Assembly: GCA_902510475.1 (NCBI GenBank)
Contig: CABXCC010000003.1
Coordinates: forward strand, 31,632-95,631
Length of the DNA: 64,000 bases
Direction: 5' to 3'
DNA from: an uncultured Bacteroidota bacterium
GTDB lineage: Bacteria; Bacteroidota; Bacteroidia; Flavobacteriales; Flavobacteriaceae
In this document: one piece after another, positions 57,199 to 64,000 of the stretch
Layout: the number at the start of each line of letters is the position of its first letter
Numbering within the stretch: the first letter of the stretch is position 1
The notes under the pieces: generated by a model
The model's database searches: none
What the model saw: only the letters and a program-made list of their open reading frames with translations
What the model was told of the DNA's origin: nothing
Program-made: the position numbers and the translations under genes

Positions 57199-57980
57199 TG
57201 AATATGTCCTACAATAATTTAATATATACTATTAAAGACAGAGTTAATATTATTTCAATTAATAGACCTGAGAAATTAAACGCTTTAAATATTGAAACAT
57301 TTTCTGAAATAGACCACGCTGTTAAGTCATCTGTTTCAAATCCAGATGTTAGATTAATTATTATCACAGGTGTAGGAGATAAGGCATTCGTAGCGGGAGC
57401 AGACATTAAAGAGTTTGTAAACTTCACAATGGAGGAAGGATTTCAGCTTTCTGAGTCAGGTCATAAAACTCTAACCGAAACCATTGAAAATTGTCCAAAA
57501 CCAATTATTGCTGCAATTAACGGTTATACATTAGGTGGTGGGTTAGAATTAGCTATGGCATGTCATCTAAGAGTAGCTAGTGATAATTCTAAAATGGGGT
57601 TACCTGAAGTTTCACTCGGAGTTATCCCTGGATATGGTGGTACGCAGAGACTGCCACAACTTATTGGAAAAGGAAGAGCTTTAGATATGATTATGACGGG
57701 AAAAATGATCAACGCTGACCAAGCGCTAGATTATGGATTAATAAATTACAAAACAACTGCAGACCAATTAATGTCCATCACAGATGATCTTGCCAAGAAA
57801 ATATTATTAAATTCTTCAAATGCGATAAAGCATTCAATTAAAAGTATAAATGCTTATGATAAGTCCGGCGTTGATGGTTTTAAAGTTGAAATGAACGAGT
57901 TTGGCAAATGTTTTCAAACAAACGATTTTGTTAAAGGAACTACAGCGTTCTTAAATAAAACTAAACCAGACTTTAACTAA
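57198..57980 (+). CDS. enoyl-CoA hydratase/isomerase family protein
   Basis: This 260-residue crotonase-fold protein has AFVAGADIKEFV and NGYTLGGGLELAMAC, the two oxyanion-hole segments. LPEVSLGVIPGYGGTQRLP provides the catalytic Glu. It hydrates enoyl-CoA in beta-oxidation or a related route. ATG 57198 overlaps the kinase stop; ATG 57204 is an alternative start. This kinase-hydratase pairing recurs in Flavobacteria but has no clear functional reason. Confidence 0.93.
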   Translation: MNMSYNNLIYTIKDRVNIISINRPEKLNALNIETFSEIDHAVKSSVSNPDVRLIIITGVGDKAFVAGADIKEFVNFTMEEGFQLSESGHKTLTETIENCPKPIIAAINGYTLGGGLELAMACHLRVASDNSKMGLPEVSLGVIPGYGGTQRLPQLIGKGRALDMIMTGKMINADQALDYGLINYKTTADQLMSITDDLAKKILLNSSNAIKHSIKSINAYDKSGVDGFKVEMNEFGKCFQTNDFVKGTTAFLNKTKPDFN

Positions 57981-58009
57981 AAATTATATTTTTTTTAACA
58001 GCAAATCAG

Positions 58010-60067
58010 TTGAATAAGAGGATCTTCGTTTTAAAATTTTATAATTTGACTAGGATAATCACATTCCTTTTGCTTTTTTCTTCATTTCTATCGCACTCGC
58101 AAGAAGATCAATGGGTTGAAGTAAACCTAAATGCTTTTGTTTTAGATTATACTACCCAAAAGGAAATTCCTTTTGTAGAGGTTAAAATTAAAAATAAAAA
58201 CATTGGAACTTTAACTGATAGTGATGGAAAATTTTCACTTAATTATTTCGAAAGAAATGTGGATGACAACGACGTTTTTCAATTATCAGCAAACGGCTAT
58301 GACACTCTTTCAACCTCTGTATCTAGATTATATAAATTTCTAAATAATACTAATAAGTTTTATTTAAACAAAATCAATTCAAATAATCAATGGTTTGAGG
58401 AGGATACCGATAATGGCAATTTTATTTTTGGAAAAATATTTAATGTCAAAGGGCCAATTCAAGGTGCTTCGATTAAGGTTAAAAACTCTTTAATAGAGGC
58501 AAAATCTGATTTTGAAGGGTTTTTTAAAATTAAAGCAAATGTTGATGATGTTCTTATGATTAATTATCTAGGAATGATTGAGAAACAATTATTCATCGAA
58601 GATCTGAGCGATAAATATGTTTTATTAAAAACTAATACTCAAATTTTAGATCAGGTTACAATAACTGGCTCATCAGATTTAAACGATGAGGTAGATACCG
58701 GATATGGTAAGAAAAAAAAGAAATCTCTTGGTTTTTCAACTTCAACAATAACCTCTGATGATATTTCACCTGCAGCATTAACAATTGTAGATGCAATTCG
58801 TGGAAAATTTGCCAATGTACAGGTTGCATATGACCAGGGCGGAGCAGCAACTGGTAACAAGCAAAAAGTTTATGTAAGGGGTGGATCTCTTTCAATTAAT
58901 AATTCAGCAGCAGCAATATTTGATGTTGAAGGATTTATTTACCCTGATGTTCCTGATTTTCTTGACCCTCAGCAAATTGAGAGTATCACACTGCTACGTT
59001 CTATGAGTGCTACTAATAGGTATGGCAGTCAAGGAAGAGGCGGAGTTTTTTTAGTTAAGCTTAAGTCTCTCGCACGTAAAACAAAAAGACTTCTTAACAA
59101 ATTAGAGGTTAAGGGAAATGACTATACTGAGCAAATATACTCTGTTGATCTAGATTCATTGATCCCTTACTATATTAAGGATTACAAAAATGCTAATTCT
59201 ATCACTGAGGCAAAAAAAACATTTTTTAAACTTCAAAAAAATATATACGAGCTTTCAATACCTTTTTATATAGAATCCTATAATTATTTTAAAAAGCTGG
59301 ATTATAATTTTGCCGTTGAAATTTTAAAAACGGTTTCTCAAAAAGCAAAAGATAATCCAAAAGCTTTAAAAACAATTGCATATAAATTAGAAGAAGGCGG
59401 AGATTATGAAAAAGCAAAAATTATATACAAGAGGCTGTTAAATATTAGGCCAGAAGACGAGCAAACTTATAGAGATTTAGCACTTATTTACATTGAAAAT
59501 AAGGAGTACGAATTGGCTGCAAGTATGTATAATAAAATGCTTAAAAATAAGATTCCAAATGTTAATGTGTTGGGTCTTCAAGAGACTATAGTTAATGAAG
59601 CATCTCATTTGTATTGGACAAAGGCTGACAAACTTATATTAACAGATTTCCCTCTTAAAACTCTAAAGACATTCATTCCTGAAAATGATTGGAAGAATTT
59701 TGGGTATGATTACAGAATAGTTTTTGATTGGAATGACCCTGCAGTTGAGTTTAATATTCAGTTTGTGGATCCAAAGAACAAATATTTTAATTGGTCCCAC
59801 ACGATTATTGATGATAAAGAAATTCTCGAAGATGAATTAAATTACGGATATAATACAGAAGAATTTATTATTGAGAAATCCGATAAAGGGGATTGGATAA
59901 TTAATATAGAAAATTATTCTATCGAGGATAATACTAATCCAACCTATATTAAATATACTGTTTATAAAAACTATGGGAGACCCAATGAAATCAGAAAGGT
60001 CGAACTACTTGATTTAAGCAAATTAAAACAAAAAATAACACTAGATGTGTTAAAGTATTACAACTAA
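58010..60067 (+). CDS. TonB-plug/TPR protein without a beta-barrel (DUF2135-like C-terminus)
   Basis: The 685-residue protein has, in order, a signal peptide, a carboxypeptidase-regulatory-like domain (about residues 35-120), a second similar one (about 138-210), and a TonB receptor plug (about 220-345: DAIRGKFANVQVAYD, YVRGGS, IESITLLRSMSA, YGSQGRGGVFLVK). TPR-like repeats (about 430-530) follow, then a beta-rich end (DYRIVFDWNDPAVEFNIQFV) that resembles DUF2135. There is no room for the barrel of a TonB-dependent transporter. The start is TTG at 58010. The function is unknown, probably in the envelope. Confidence 0.75.
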   Translation: MNKRIFVLKFYNLTRIITFLLLFSSFLSHSQEDQWVEVNLNAFVLDYTTQKEIPFVEVKIKNKNIGTLTDSDGKFSLNYFERNVDDNDVFQLSANGYDTLSTSVSRLYKFLNNTNKFYLNKINSNNQWFEEDTDNGNFIFGKIFNVKGPIQGASIKVKNSLIEAKSDFEGFFKIKANVDDVLMINYLGMIEKQLFIEDLSDKYVLLKTNTQILDQVTITGSSDLNDEVDTGYGKKKKKSLGFSTSTITSDDISPAALTIVDAIRGKFANVQVAYDQGGAATGNKQKVYVRGGSLSINNSAAAIFDVEGFIYPDVPDFLDPQQIESITLLRSMSATNRYGSQGRGGVFLVKLKSLARKTKRLLNKLEVKGNDYTEQIYSVDLDSLIPYYIKDYKNANSITEAKKTFFKLQKNIYELSIPFYIESYNYFKKLDYNFAVEILKTVSQKAKDNPKALKTIAYKLEEGGDYEKAKIIYKRLLNIRPEDEQTYRDLALIYIENKEYELAASMYNKMLKNKIPNVNVLGLQETIVNEASHLYWTKADKLILTDFPLKTLKTFIPENDWKNFGYDYRIVFDWNDPAVEFNIQFVDPKNKYFNWSHTIIDDKEILEDELNYGYNTEEFIIEKSDKGDWIINIENYSIEDNTNPTYIKYTVYKNYGRPNEIRKVELLDLSKLKQKITLDVLKYYN

Positions 60068-60474
60068 CAGTATTCGTTAAAAGCCCCTTTTAAATTTTCA
60101 GAAATTATTTCAGCAGATCTACCTTCAATATGATGTCTTTCCAACATGTGAACCAATTCACCGTCTTTAAATAATGCTATAGCTGGTGAGCTAGGAGGAA
60201 AAGGAGCTAAAAAATCTCTAACTTTTTCAACAGCTTCTCTGTCAACACCCGCAAACACTGTGGTTAAATGGCTAGGCTTTTTCTCGTTTAATAAACTTGT
60301 TAAAGCGCCAGGTCTTGCATTTGCTGCTGCGCATCCACAAACAGAGTTGACAACAACTAATGTTGTACCACTATTTTTTATCATATTTTCTACATCATCA
60401 ACCGTCTTTAATTCGCTAAAGCCCTGGTCAGTTAATTGTTTTCTCATTGGAGATACTAGTTCTTCTGGATACAT
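60064..60474 (-). CDS. BrxA/BrxB (YphP/YqiW) family bacilliredoxin
   Basis: The protein has 136 residues from ATG 60474. The frame is open to a TTG at 60486, but the family starts MYPEELVSPMRKQL. The CGC redox motif is in VCGCAAANARPG. Bacilliredoxins remove bacillithiol from oxidised proteins in Firmicutes, and many Bacteroidota also carry them. The stop shares CTAA with the convergent plug-TPR gene. Confidence 0.9.
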   Translation of the reverse strand: MYPEELVSPMRKQLTDQGFSELKTVDDVENMIKNSGTTLVVVNSVCGCAAANARPGALTSLLNEKKPSHLTTVFAGVDREAVEKVRDFLAPFPPSSPAIALFKDGELVHMLERHHIEGRSAEIISENLKGAFNEYC

Positions 60475-60498
60475 AATTAGAATCAATTTAAATTACTG

Positions 60499-60506
60499 CA
60501 AATATA
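60499..60506 (-). promoter_or_regulatory. Bacteroidota -7 box for the bacilliredoxin gene
   Basis: The minus strand reads TATATTTG. It lies 24 bases before ATG 60474, which supports that start over the TTG at 60486. Confidence 0.5.
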
Positions 60507-60560
60507 AAATGATTTGACTTATATTAATAATTCATTTACTATTTTCGTCAAAACTTTTTC

Positions 60561-61418
60561 ATGGAAACTATAGCAACCCAATTAGAAAACTTTTTCATTG
60601 ATTTAGAGAATCCGATTTTACAAGCTTTTGTTGCAGGACTATTCACCTGGATTTTAACTGCTATTGGGGCTTCACTTGTATTTTTCTTTAAATCTGCTAA
60701 TAGAAAGGTGTTAGATGCAGCTTTGGGTTTTACCGGCGGTGTAATGATTGCAGCTAGTTTTTGGTCATTATTATCACCAGCTATTGCTGCAGTTGAGAAA
60801 CAACACGAACTTGGATTAACATCTCTTCCGTCTTTTTTACCACCAGCTATTGGATTTTTTCTTGGTGCTTTTTTTCTATATTTTTTAGATAAAAAAATAC
60901 CCCACCTACATTTATTTAAAAAAATAGAAGAAGCTGAGGGTCCAAAATCTGATCTAAAAAAAACAGAGTTACTGGTATTAGCTATTGCGATTCATAATAT
61001 CCCTGAAGGTTTAGCCGTTGGAGTAGCTTTTGGCGCAATAGCTTCTGGAATGGACATTGGATTTACTCTTGGCGGGGCAATTGCACTAGCAATAGGAATG
61101 GGACTACAGAATGCCCCTGAAGGCTTTGCAGTTTCCATGCCAATGAGAAGAGCTGGTTTTAGTAGATTTAAAGCATGGCAATGGGGTCAACTCTCAGCAA
61201 TCGTGGAGCCGATATTTGCAGTTATAGGGGCTGCGATTGTAATTTCTGTTTATCCTGTACTTCCTTATGCACTAGCTTTTGCTGCTGGAGCAATGATTTT
61301 TATTGTTGTTGAAGAGGTGATACCTGAAAGTCAAAGTGGTGGAAATGCTGATATTGCTACAATGGGGCTGATTGCAGGATTTATTGTAATGATGTGCCTA
61401 GACGTTGCTCTAGGATAA
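60561..61418 (+). CDS. ZIP family divalent metal transporter
   Basis: The 285-residue protein has eight predicted membrane helices. AIHNIPEGLAVGVAFG in helix 4 and GLQNAPEGFAVS in helix 5 carry the paired metal-site motifs of ZIP proteins (HNxPEG and Q/HNxPEG). A His-containing loop (KKIPHLHLFKK) lies between helices 3 and 4. It imports or moves zinc, iron or manganese. The convergent P19-like gene starts 4 bases past its stop, and its own neighbours also concern metals. Confidence 0.92.
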   Translation: METIATQLENFFIDLENPILQAFVAGLFTWILTAIGASLVFFFKSANRKVLDAALGFTGGVMIAASFWSLLSPAIAAVEKQHELGLTSLPSFLPPAIGFFLGAFFLYFLDKKIPHLHLFKKIEEAEGPKSDLKKTELLVLAIAIHNIPEGLAVGVAFGAIASGMDIGFTLGGAIALAIGMGLQNAPEGFAVSMPMRRAGFSRFKAWQWGQLSAIVEPIFAVIGAAIVISVYPVLPYALAFAAGAMIFIVVEEVIPESQSGGNADIATMGLIAGFIVMMCLDVALG

Positions 61419-61422
61419 TTTT

Positions 61423-61965
61423 TTATCTTCTTGAACTATTTGCAATTTCTTCAAAGTCAACATTACTATATTTAAAATACTGATTTTCCATCAACTCATC
61501 TCCGTAATTGTCTAACCAGTCTTTGTGCAGAGACAAGTCAATGTGAGTGGGAGGTAAAATGTTAAATTCAACCAAATACAAATCGTCTGCATTACCCGGC
61601 AAGGATATATTTCTTGCATAATGATAATTATCTACAAGATTTATGTGAGGCAATAAATCAATAAAAGTACTCATTCCTGAATTTTGATTAGTGACTTTTG
61701 CAGTTATGTTAAGGTAGGCTACAAATCCACCAGGCGGTGTTCCTTCAGGGATATTGGCAGTTCCCCAATTTACTCTAGCTTCTATGTGAATATTGGTTTG
61801 GTTTTCTTTTAAATGCATTCCCTCTGGTATTACATGATCTTTAACTGCTCCTTCAAAAATGAATACTATTCCAGGCGCTACAGTTTCCTCTCCAATAATT
61901 AATTCCTGTGAAGAGCTTATATTAAGCCCAAAGATGATAAGGATGTAAAAAAATAGTTTTTTCAT
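61423..61965 (-). CDS. periplasmic P19/Tp34-like iron (or copper) transport protein
   Basis: The 180-residue protein has a signal peptide (FFYILIIFGLNISSSQ). IPEGMHLKENQTNIHIEARV matches the Met/His metal site of the P19/FtrA/Tp34 family (Fe2+ transport protein). The later LLPHINLVDNYHYARNI supplies the second pair of His residues. Such proteins hand iron or copper to a membrane transporter. It is 18 bases after the SCO gene on the same strand. Family assignment is by motif, not by search. Confidence 0.78.
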   Translation of the reverse strand: MKKLFFYILIIFGLNISSSQELIIGEETVAPGIVFIFEGAVKDHVIPEGMHLKENQTNIHIEARVNWGTANIPEGTPPGGFVAYLNITAKVTNQNSGMSTFIDLLPHINLVDNYHYARNISLPGNADDLYLVEFNILPPTHIDLSLHKDWLDNYGDELMENQYFKYSNVDFEEIANSSRR

Positions 61966-61983
61966 GTATAAAAATAATTGTTG

Positions 61984-62649
61984 TTAATTTAAATTTTTTA
62001 AAATTTCAATGTCTAATAGCAGTCTTTCAATTTCTTTTTTATCCGTTCCATCATAAAATCCACGGATCTGTCTTTGTTTATCAATTAGCATAAAATTTTC
62101 GGTATGAATCATGTCAAAATTACCAAATTCTGAATCTTCTACTGCTAAATAAGATTTTCTTGCCAGGTCATAAATTTGTTTTTTATCACCAGTAACAAGA
62201 TTCCATTTATTTTCATCAATTCTGTTTTCTAATGCATACTTTTTTAACTGTTGAACCGAGTCAATCTCAGGCATAACCGTGTGAGAAAGCAATAAAATAT
62301 CTTTATCATTTTTAAGCTGTCTCTGTACTTCAAGCATATTTTTTGTCATTATAGGGCAGATGGATTGACAAGTAGTAAAAAAGAAATCTGCAACATATAT
62401 TTTGTTTTTATAAAATTCTTGCGTTATAGTTTTTCCATTTTGATTTGTTAACTCAAAATCTGATATTTTATGATACTTTGATATGTATGAAACTGAAGAG
62501 TCAACCAATTTTTCATTCACCTCGTATGGCTGGTATATGGGGAGTGTTTTTTCGGGCGTTAGTATAAAATAGAATAGAGTAACGGAAACGGCTCCAAAAA
62601 CTATTATAAACCCAACTGTAATAAAATCTCTTTTTCTGAATAATTTCAT
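61984..62649 (-). CDS. SCO1/SenC family protein
   Basis: The protein has 221 residues from ATG 62649. The frame is open further upstream, but that part would cover the promoter box. A membrane anchor (FITVGFIIVFGAVSVTLFY) precedes a thioredoxin-like domain with TTCQSICPIM, the copper-binding CxxxC. A conserved His lies near the C-terminus in MIHTENFMLI. SCO proteins deliver copper to cytochrome c oxidase or act as thiol reductases. It is probably co-transcribed with the P19-like gene. Confidence 0.9.
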   Translation of the reverse strand: MKLFRKRDFITVGFIIVFGAVSVTLFYFILTPEKTLPIYQPYEVNEKLVDSSVSYISKYHKISDFELTNQNGKTITQEFYKNKIYVADFFFTTCQSICPIMTKNMLEVQRQLKNDKDILLLSHTVMPEIDSVQQLKKYALENRIDENKWNLVTGDKKQIYDLARKSYLAVEDSEFGNFDMIHTENFMLIDKQRQIRGFYDGTDKKEIERLLLDIEILKNLN

Positions 62650-62671
62650 TATATATTGATATCGTAATGTG

Positions 62672-62679
62672 CAAAAATA
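62672..62679 (-). promoter_or_regulatory. Bacteroidota -7 box for the SCO/P19-like pair
   Basis: The minus strand reads TATTTTTG. It lies 22 bases before ATG 62649, inside the extension that would belong to the longer open frame, supporting the shorter SCO start. Confidence 0.4.
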
Positions 62680-62741
62680 CAACACATTTATTTTTTAATT
62701 AGTACATTTAAATTTTTAATTTTTATTCTTGAGATTACACT

Positions 62742-63881
62742 TTATTTTAATTTAGATTCAAAAAAATCAACTGAGGGGTGGCTTTGATTTTGAAAAATTT
62801 GAAAAGTAACTAAATCTGACTCAGGCTGATTCCACTCAATTTGAAATGAAGGGTACCCCTCGCCGTATAGCCAGTCTGCAAAAAACTCAGTTAAATCTTT
62901 ATTGGTTGTGTTTTCAACAGAATCTATAAATTCGTCAGATTTTGCATATGCGTATGAAAAATTTTCATCTGCTAAATAGTTTTGTAGACTTTGAAAAAAG
63001 GGCGCATCACCTAATTCATTTCTTAACATGTGTAATACCATTGCCCCTTTACTATAAGAAAGTCTTCCGCTAAAGACTCTGGAAACAGTCGTGTCATTTC
63101 CTGAAATGTAGACAGAACCGTCTGGCTGATTTGTAATTGAGTTGACACGTGATTGCTTCCAATTGGTAAAGTCATTTTCCCCATCTAGATTTTCTTCAAC
63201 TAGTCCCGACAGATAGGTTGCAAATCCTTCATTAAGCCATATATCTCTCCAGCTGCCACATGTAATTTTATTTCCAAACCATTGATGAGCAAGTTCATGA
63301 GCAATAAGAGATCTTGAAAAACTTCCCATAAAAGAAACAGTTGTATGCTCCATACCTCCACCCCAGCCAAATTGGGCGTGACCATACTTTTCATCAGAAA
63401 ATGGATATTCTTCAAAAAGCTCAGTAAATAAATTCATTATTTCTACAGTAACAGGTGTGTTAGCTGTTGCATAATCAATAGACTCTGGGTAAACATAATT
63501 TACTATTTCAAATGGGTTGCCATTGTTTTCAACGGTGTGGTTGTATACATCGTAATTTGTTATGGCAACTGCAATTAGATATGCAGGTATCGGATACTTA
63601 TGTTTGAAGTGAGTTGTTTTTAAATCTTCAGAATATGATTGGCCTATTTCCAATCCATTAGAAACAGAAACATACTCCTCATTATTAGGATTAAATTTTG
63701 GGGTAGTTATAAAGATATCTATGGAATCAATTTTATCATTTAAATCTTGTTTACACGGCCACCACGCCTTGGCACCATATGGTTCAGATAAAGTCCACAT
63801 AATTGGAGAGTCGTCATGAGTACTAACCTCATAAGAACCAAAGCCAGAACTAACCGGATTTCCAGAATAAGCAACTTTCAA
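62742..63881 (-). CDS. M1 family aminopeptidase, catalytic part of a probably broken gene
   Basis: The 379-residue frame encodes the M1 catalytic core. GGGMEHTTVSF is the GxMEN-type exopeptidase loop. HELAHQWFGNKITCGS then WLNEGFATY is HExxH with the third zinc ligand Glu 18 residues on. The TTG at 63881 is not a natural start: the N-terminal domain lies upstream in another frame (63878-64000). It also stops at FFESKLK, short of the usual remaining C-terminal region. It looks like a decayed or misassembled gene rather than a short enzyme. Confidence 0.72.
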   Translation of the reverse strand: MKVAYSGNPVSSGFGSYEVSTHDDSPIMWTLSEPYGAKAWWPCKQDLNDKIDSIDIFITTPKFNPNNEEYVSVSNGLEIGQSYSEDLKTTHFKHKYPIPAYLIAVAITNYDVYNHTVENNGNPFEIVNYVYPESIDYATANTPVTVEIMNLFTELFEEYPFSDEKYGHAQFGWGGGMEHTTVSFMGSFSRSLIAHELAHQWFGNKITCGSWRDIWLNEGFATYLSGLVEENLDGENDFTNWKQSRVNSITNQPDGSVYISGNDTTVSRVFSGRLSYSKGAMVLHMLRNELGDAPFFQSLQNYLADENFSYAYAKSDEFIDSVENTTNKDLTEFFADWLYGEGYPSFQIEWNQPESDLVTFQIFQNQSHPSVDFFESKLK

Positions 63882-64000
63882 TGAGATGTAATCTGACCAG
63901 AAATTTCACTGCTAGAAGGATCAATTTGAAACTCAAGCTTGTGATATTTTAAATCATAGTCTGAGGTGTTTAAATTAGATTTATAGTTTATCTTTTTGTC
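63878..64000 (-). pseudogene. N-terminal fragment of the M1 aminopeptidase, out of frame
   Basis: Reading in from the right edge, 40 codons give a peptide ending YHKLEFQIDPSSSEISGQIT, followed by SH and a TGA stop at 63880-63878. This is the start of an M1 N-terminal beta-sandwich. The next expected strands (about 45-55 residues in relatives, from memory) are missing, and the frame shifts into the catalytic part. The gene continues beyond the window. Confidence 0.6.

Noticed and set aside
63146..63151. CACGTG core inside the M1 gene, tested as parS
   Set aside because: The left flank TTGA and right flank ATTGCT do not match parS.

Overview
The window is chromosomal DNA from a member of the Bacteroidota, almost certainly order Flavobacteriales. 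The evidence is a low GC content, the T9SS/gliding genes sprE and gldH, Bacteroidota-only families (DUF4837, DUF4292, HU-CCDC81-SPOR), and the Bacteroidota-type promoter box TAnnTTTG in front of many genes. GTG and TTG starts are frequent. Coding density is extreme: there is no gene-free stretch longer than about 160 bases, and every convergent gene pair abuts or overlaps. I see no rRNA operon, CRISPR array, insertion sequence or prophage. The only RNA gene is a tRNA-Cys cut by the left edge.

Positions 1-14345 are housekeeping. They hold tRNA-Cys, folB, glnS, an SPFH protein, gltX, ybeY, mnmG, a methyltransferase, a lipid kinase, holB, pgk, a lytic transglycosylase, a DUF4837 lipoprotein, tatA and an M23 peptidase. 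Two 16-bp parS sites in inverted orientation flank mnmG, suggesting this part lies in the origin-proximal ParABS domain.

Positions 14347-25067 carry a GH3-family gene and then a Wzx/Wzy-type surface polysaccharide locus: a Wzz-like protein, a flippase, a sulfotransferase, a polymerase, a GT2, an O-antigen-ligase-like protein, a GT4, a relic of another GT4, and a polyprenyl-phosphate sugar transferase. Positions 25077-29245 hold purD, three short Flavobacteria-type uncharacterised genes (DUF6341, DUF6427, DUF6165), a GT9 and a 2Fe-2S ferredoxin.

Positions 29367-37758 form a co-directional block: sprE, a bactofilin, atpZ, a DUF6168-like gene and atpBEFHAG. A textbook promoter precedes atpB. 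atpD and atpC are absent, as is usual when they form a separate operon in this phylum. Positions 37828-50906 hold a second flippase, dut, a DUF4292 lipoprotein, an EnvC-like activator, a thioesterase, an HU-SPOR protein, trpS, plsC, recA, trhO, ricT, gldH and a class A PBP.

Positions 50872-64000 carry an acetoacetate-CoA ligase / fused ABC ATPase / serine hydrolase operon, a histidine kinase with an enoyl-CoA hydratase, and an unusual barrel-less TonB-plug/TPR protein. They also hold a bacilliredoxin, a ZIP transporter, a P19-like/SCO metal pair, and an M1 aminopeptidase gene that looks broken. No wholly new system is evident. The points most worth a second look are the parS pair, the plug-TPR-DUF2135-like protein, the decayed genes, the ATT-start thioesterase and the terminator-free compact architecture.
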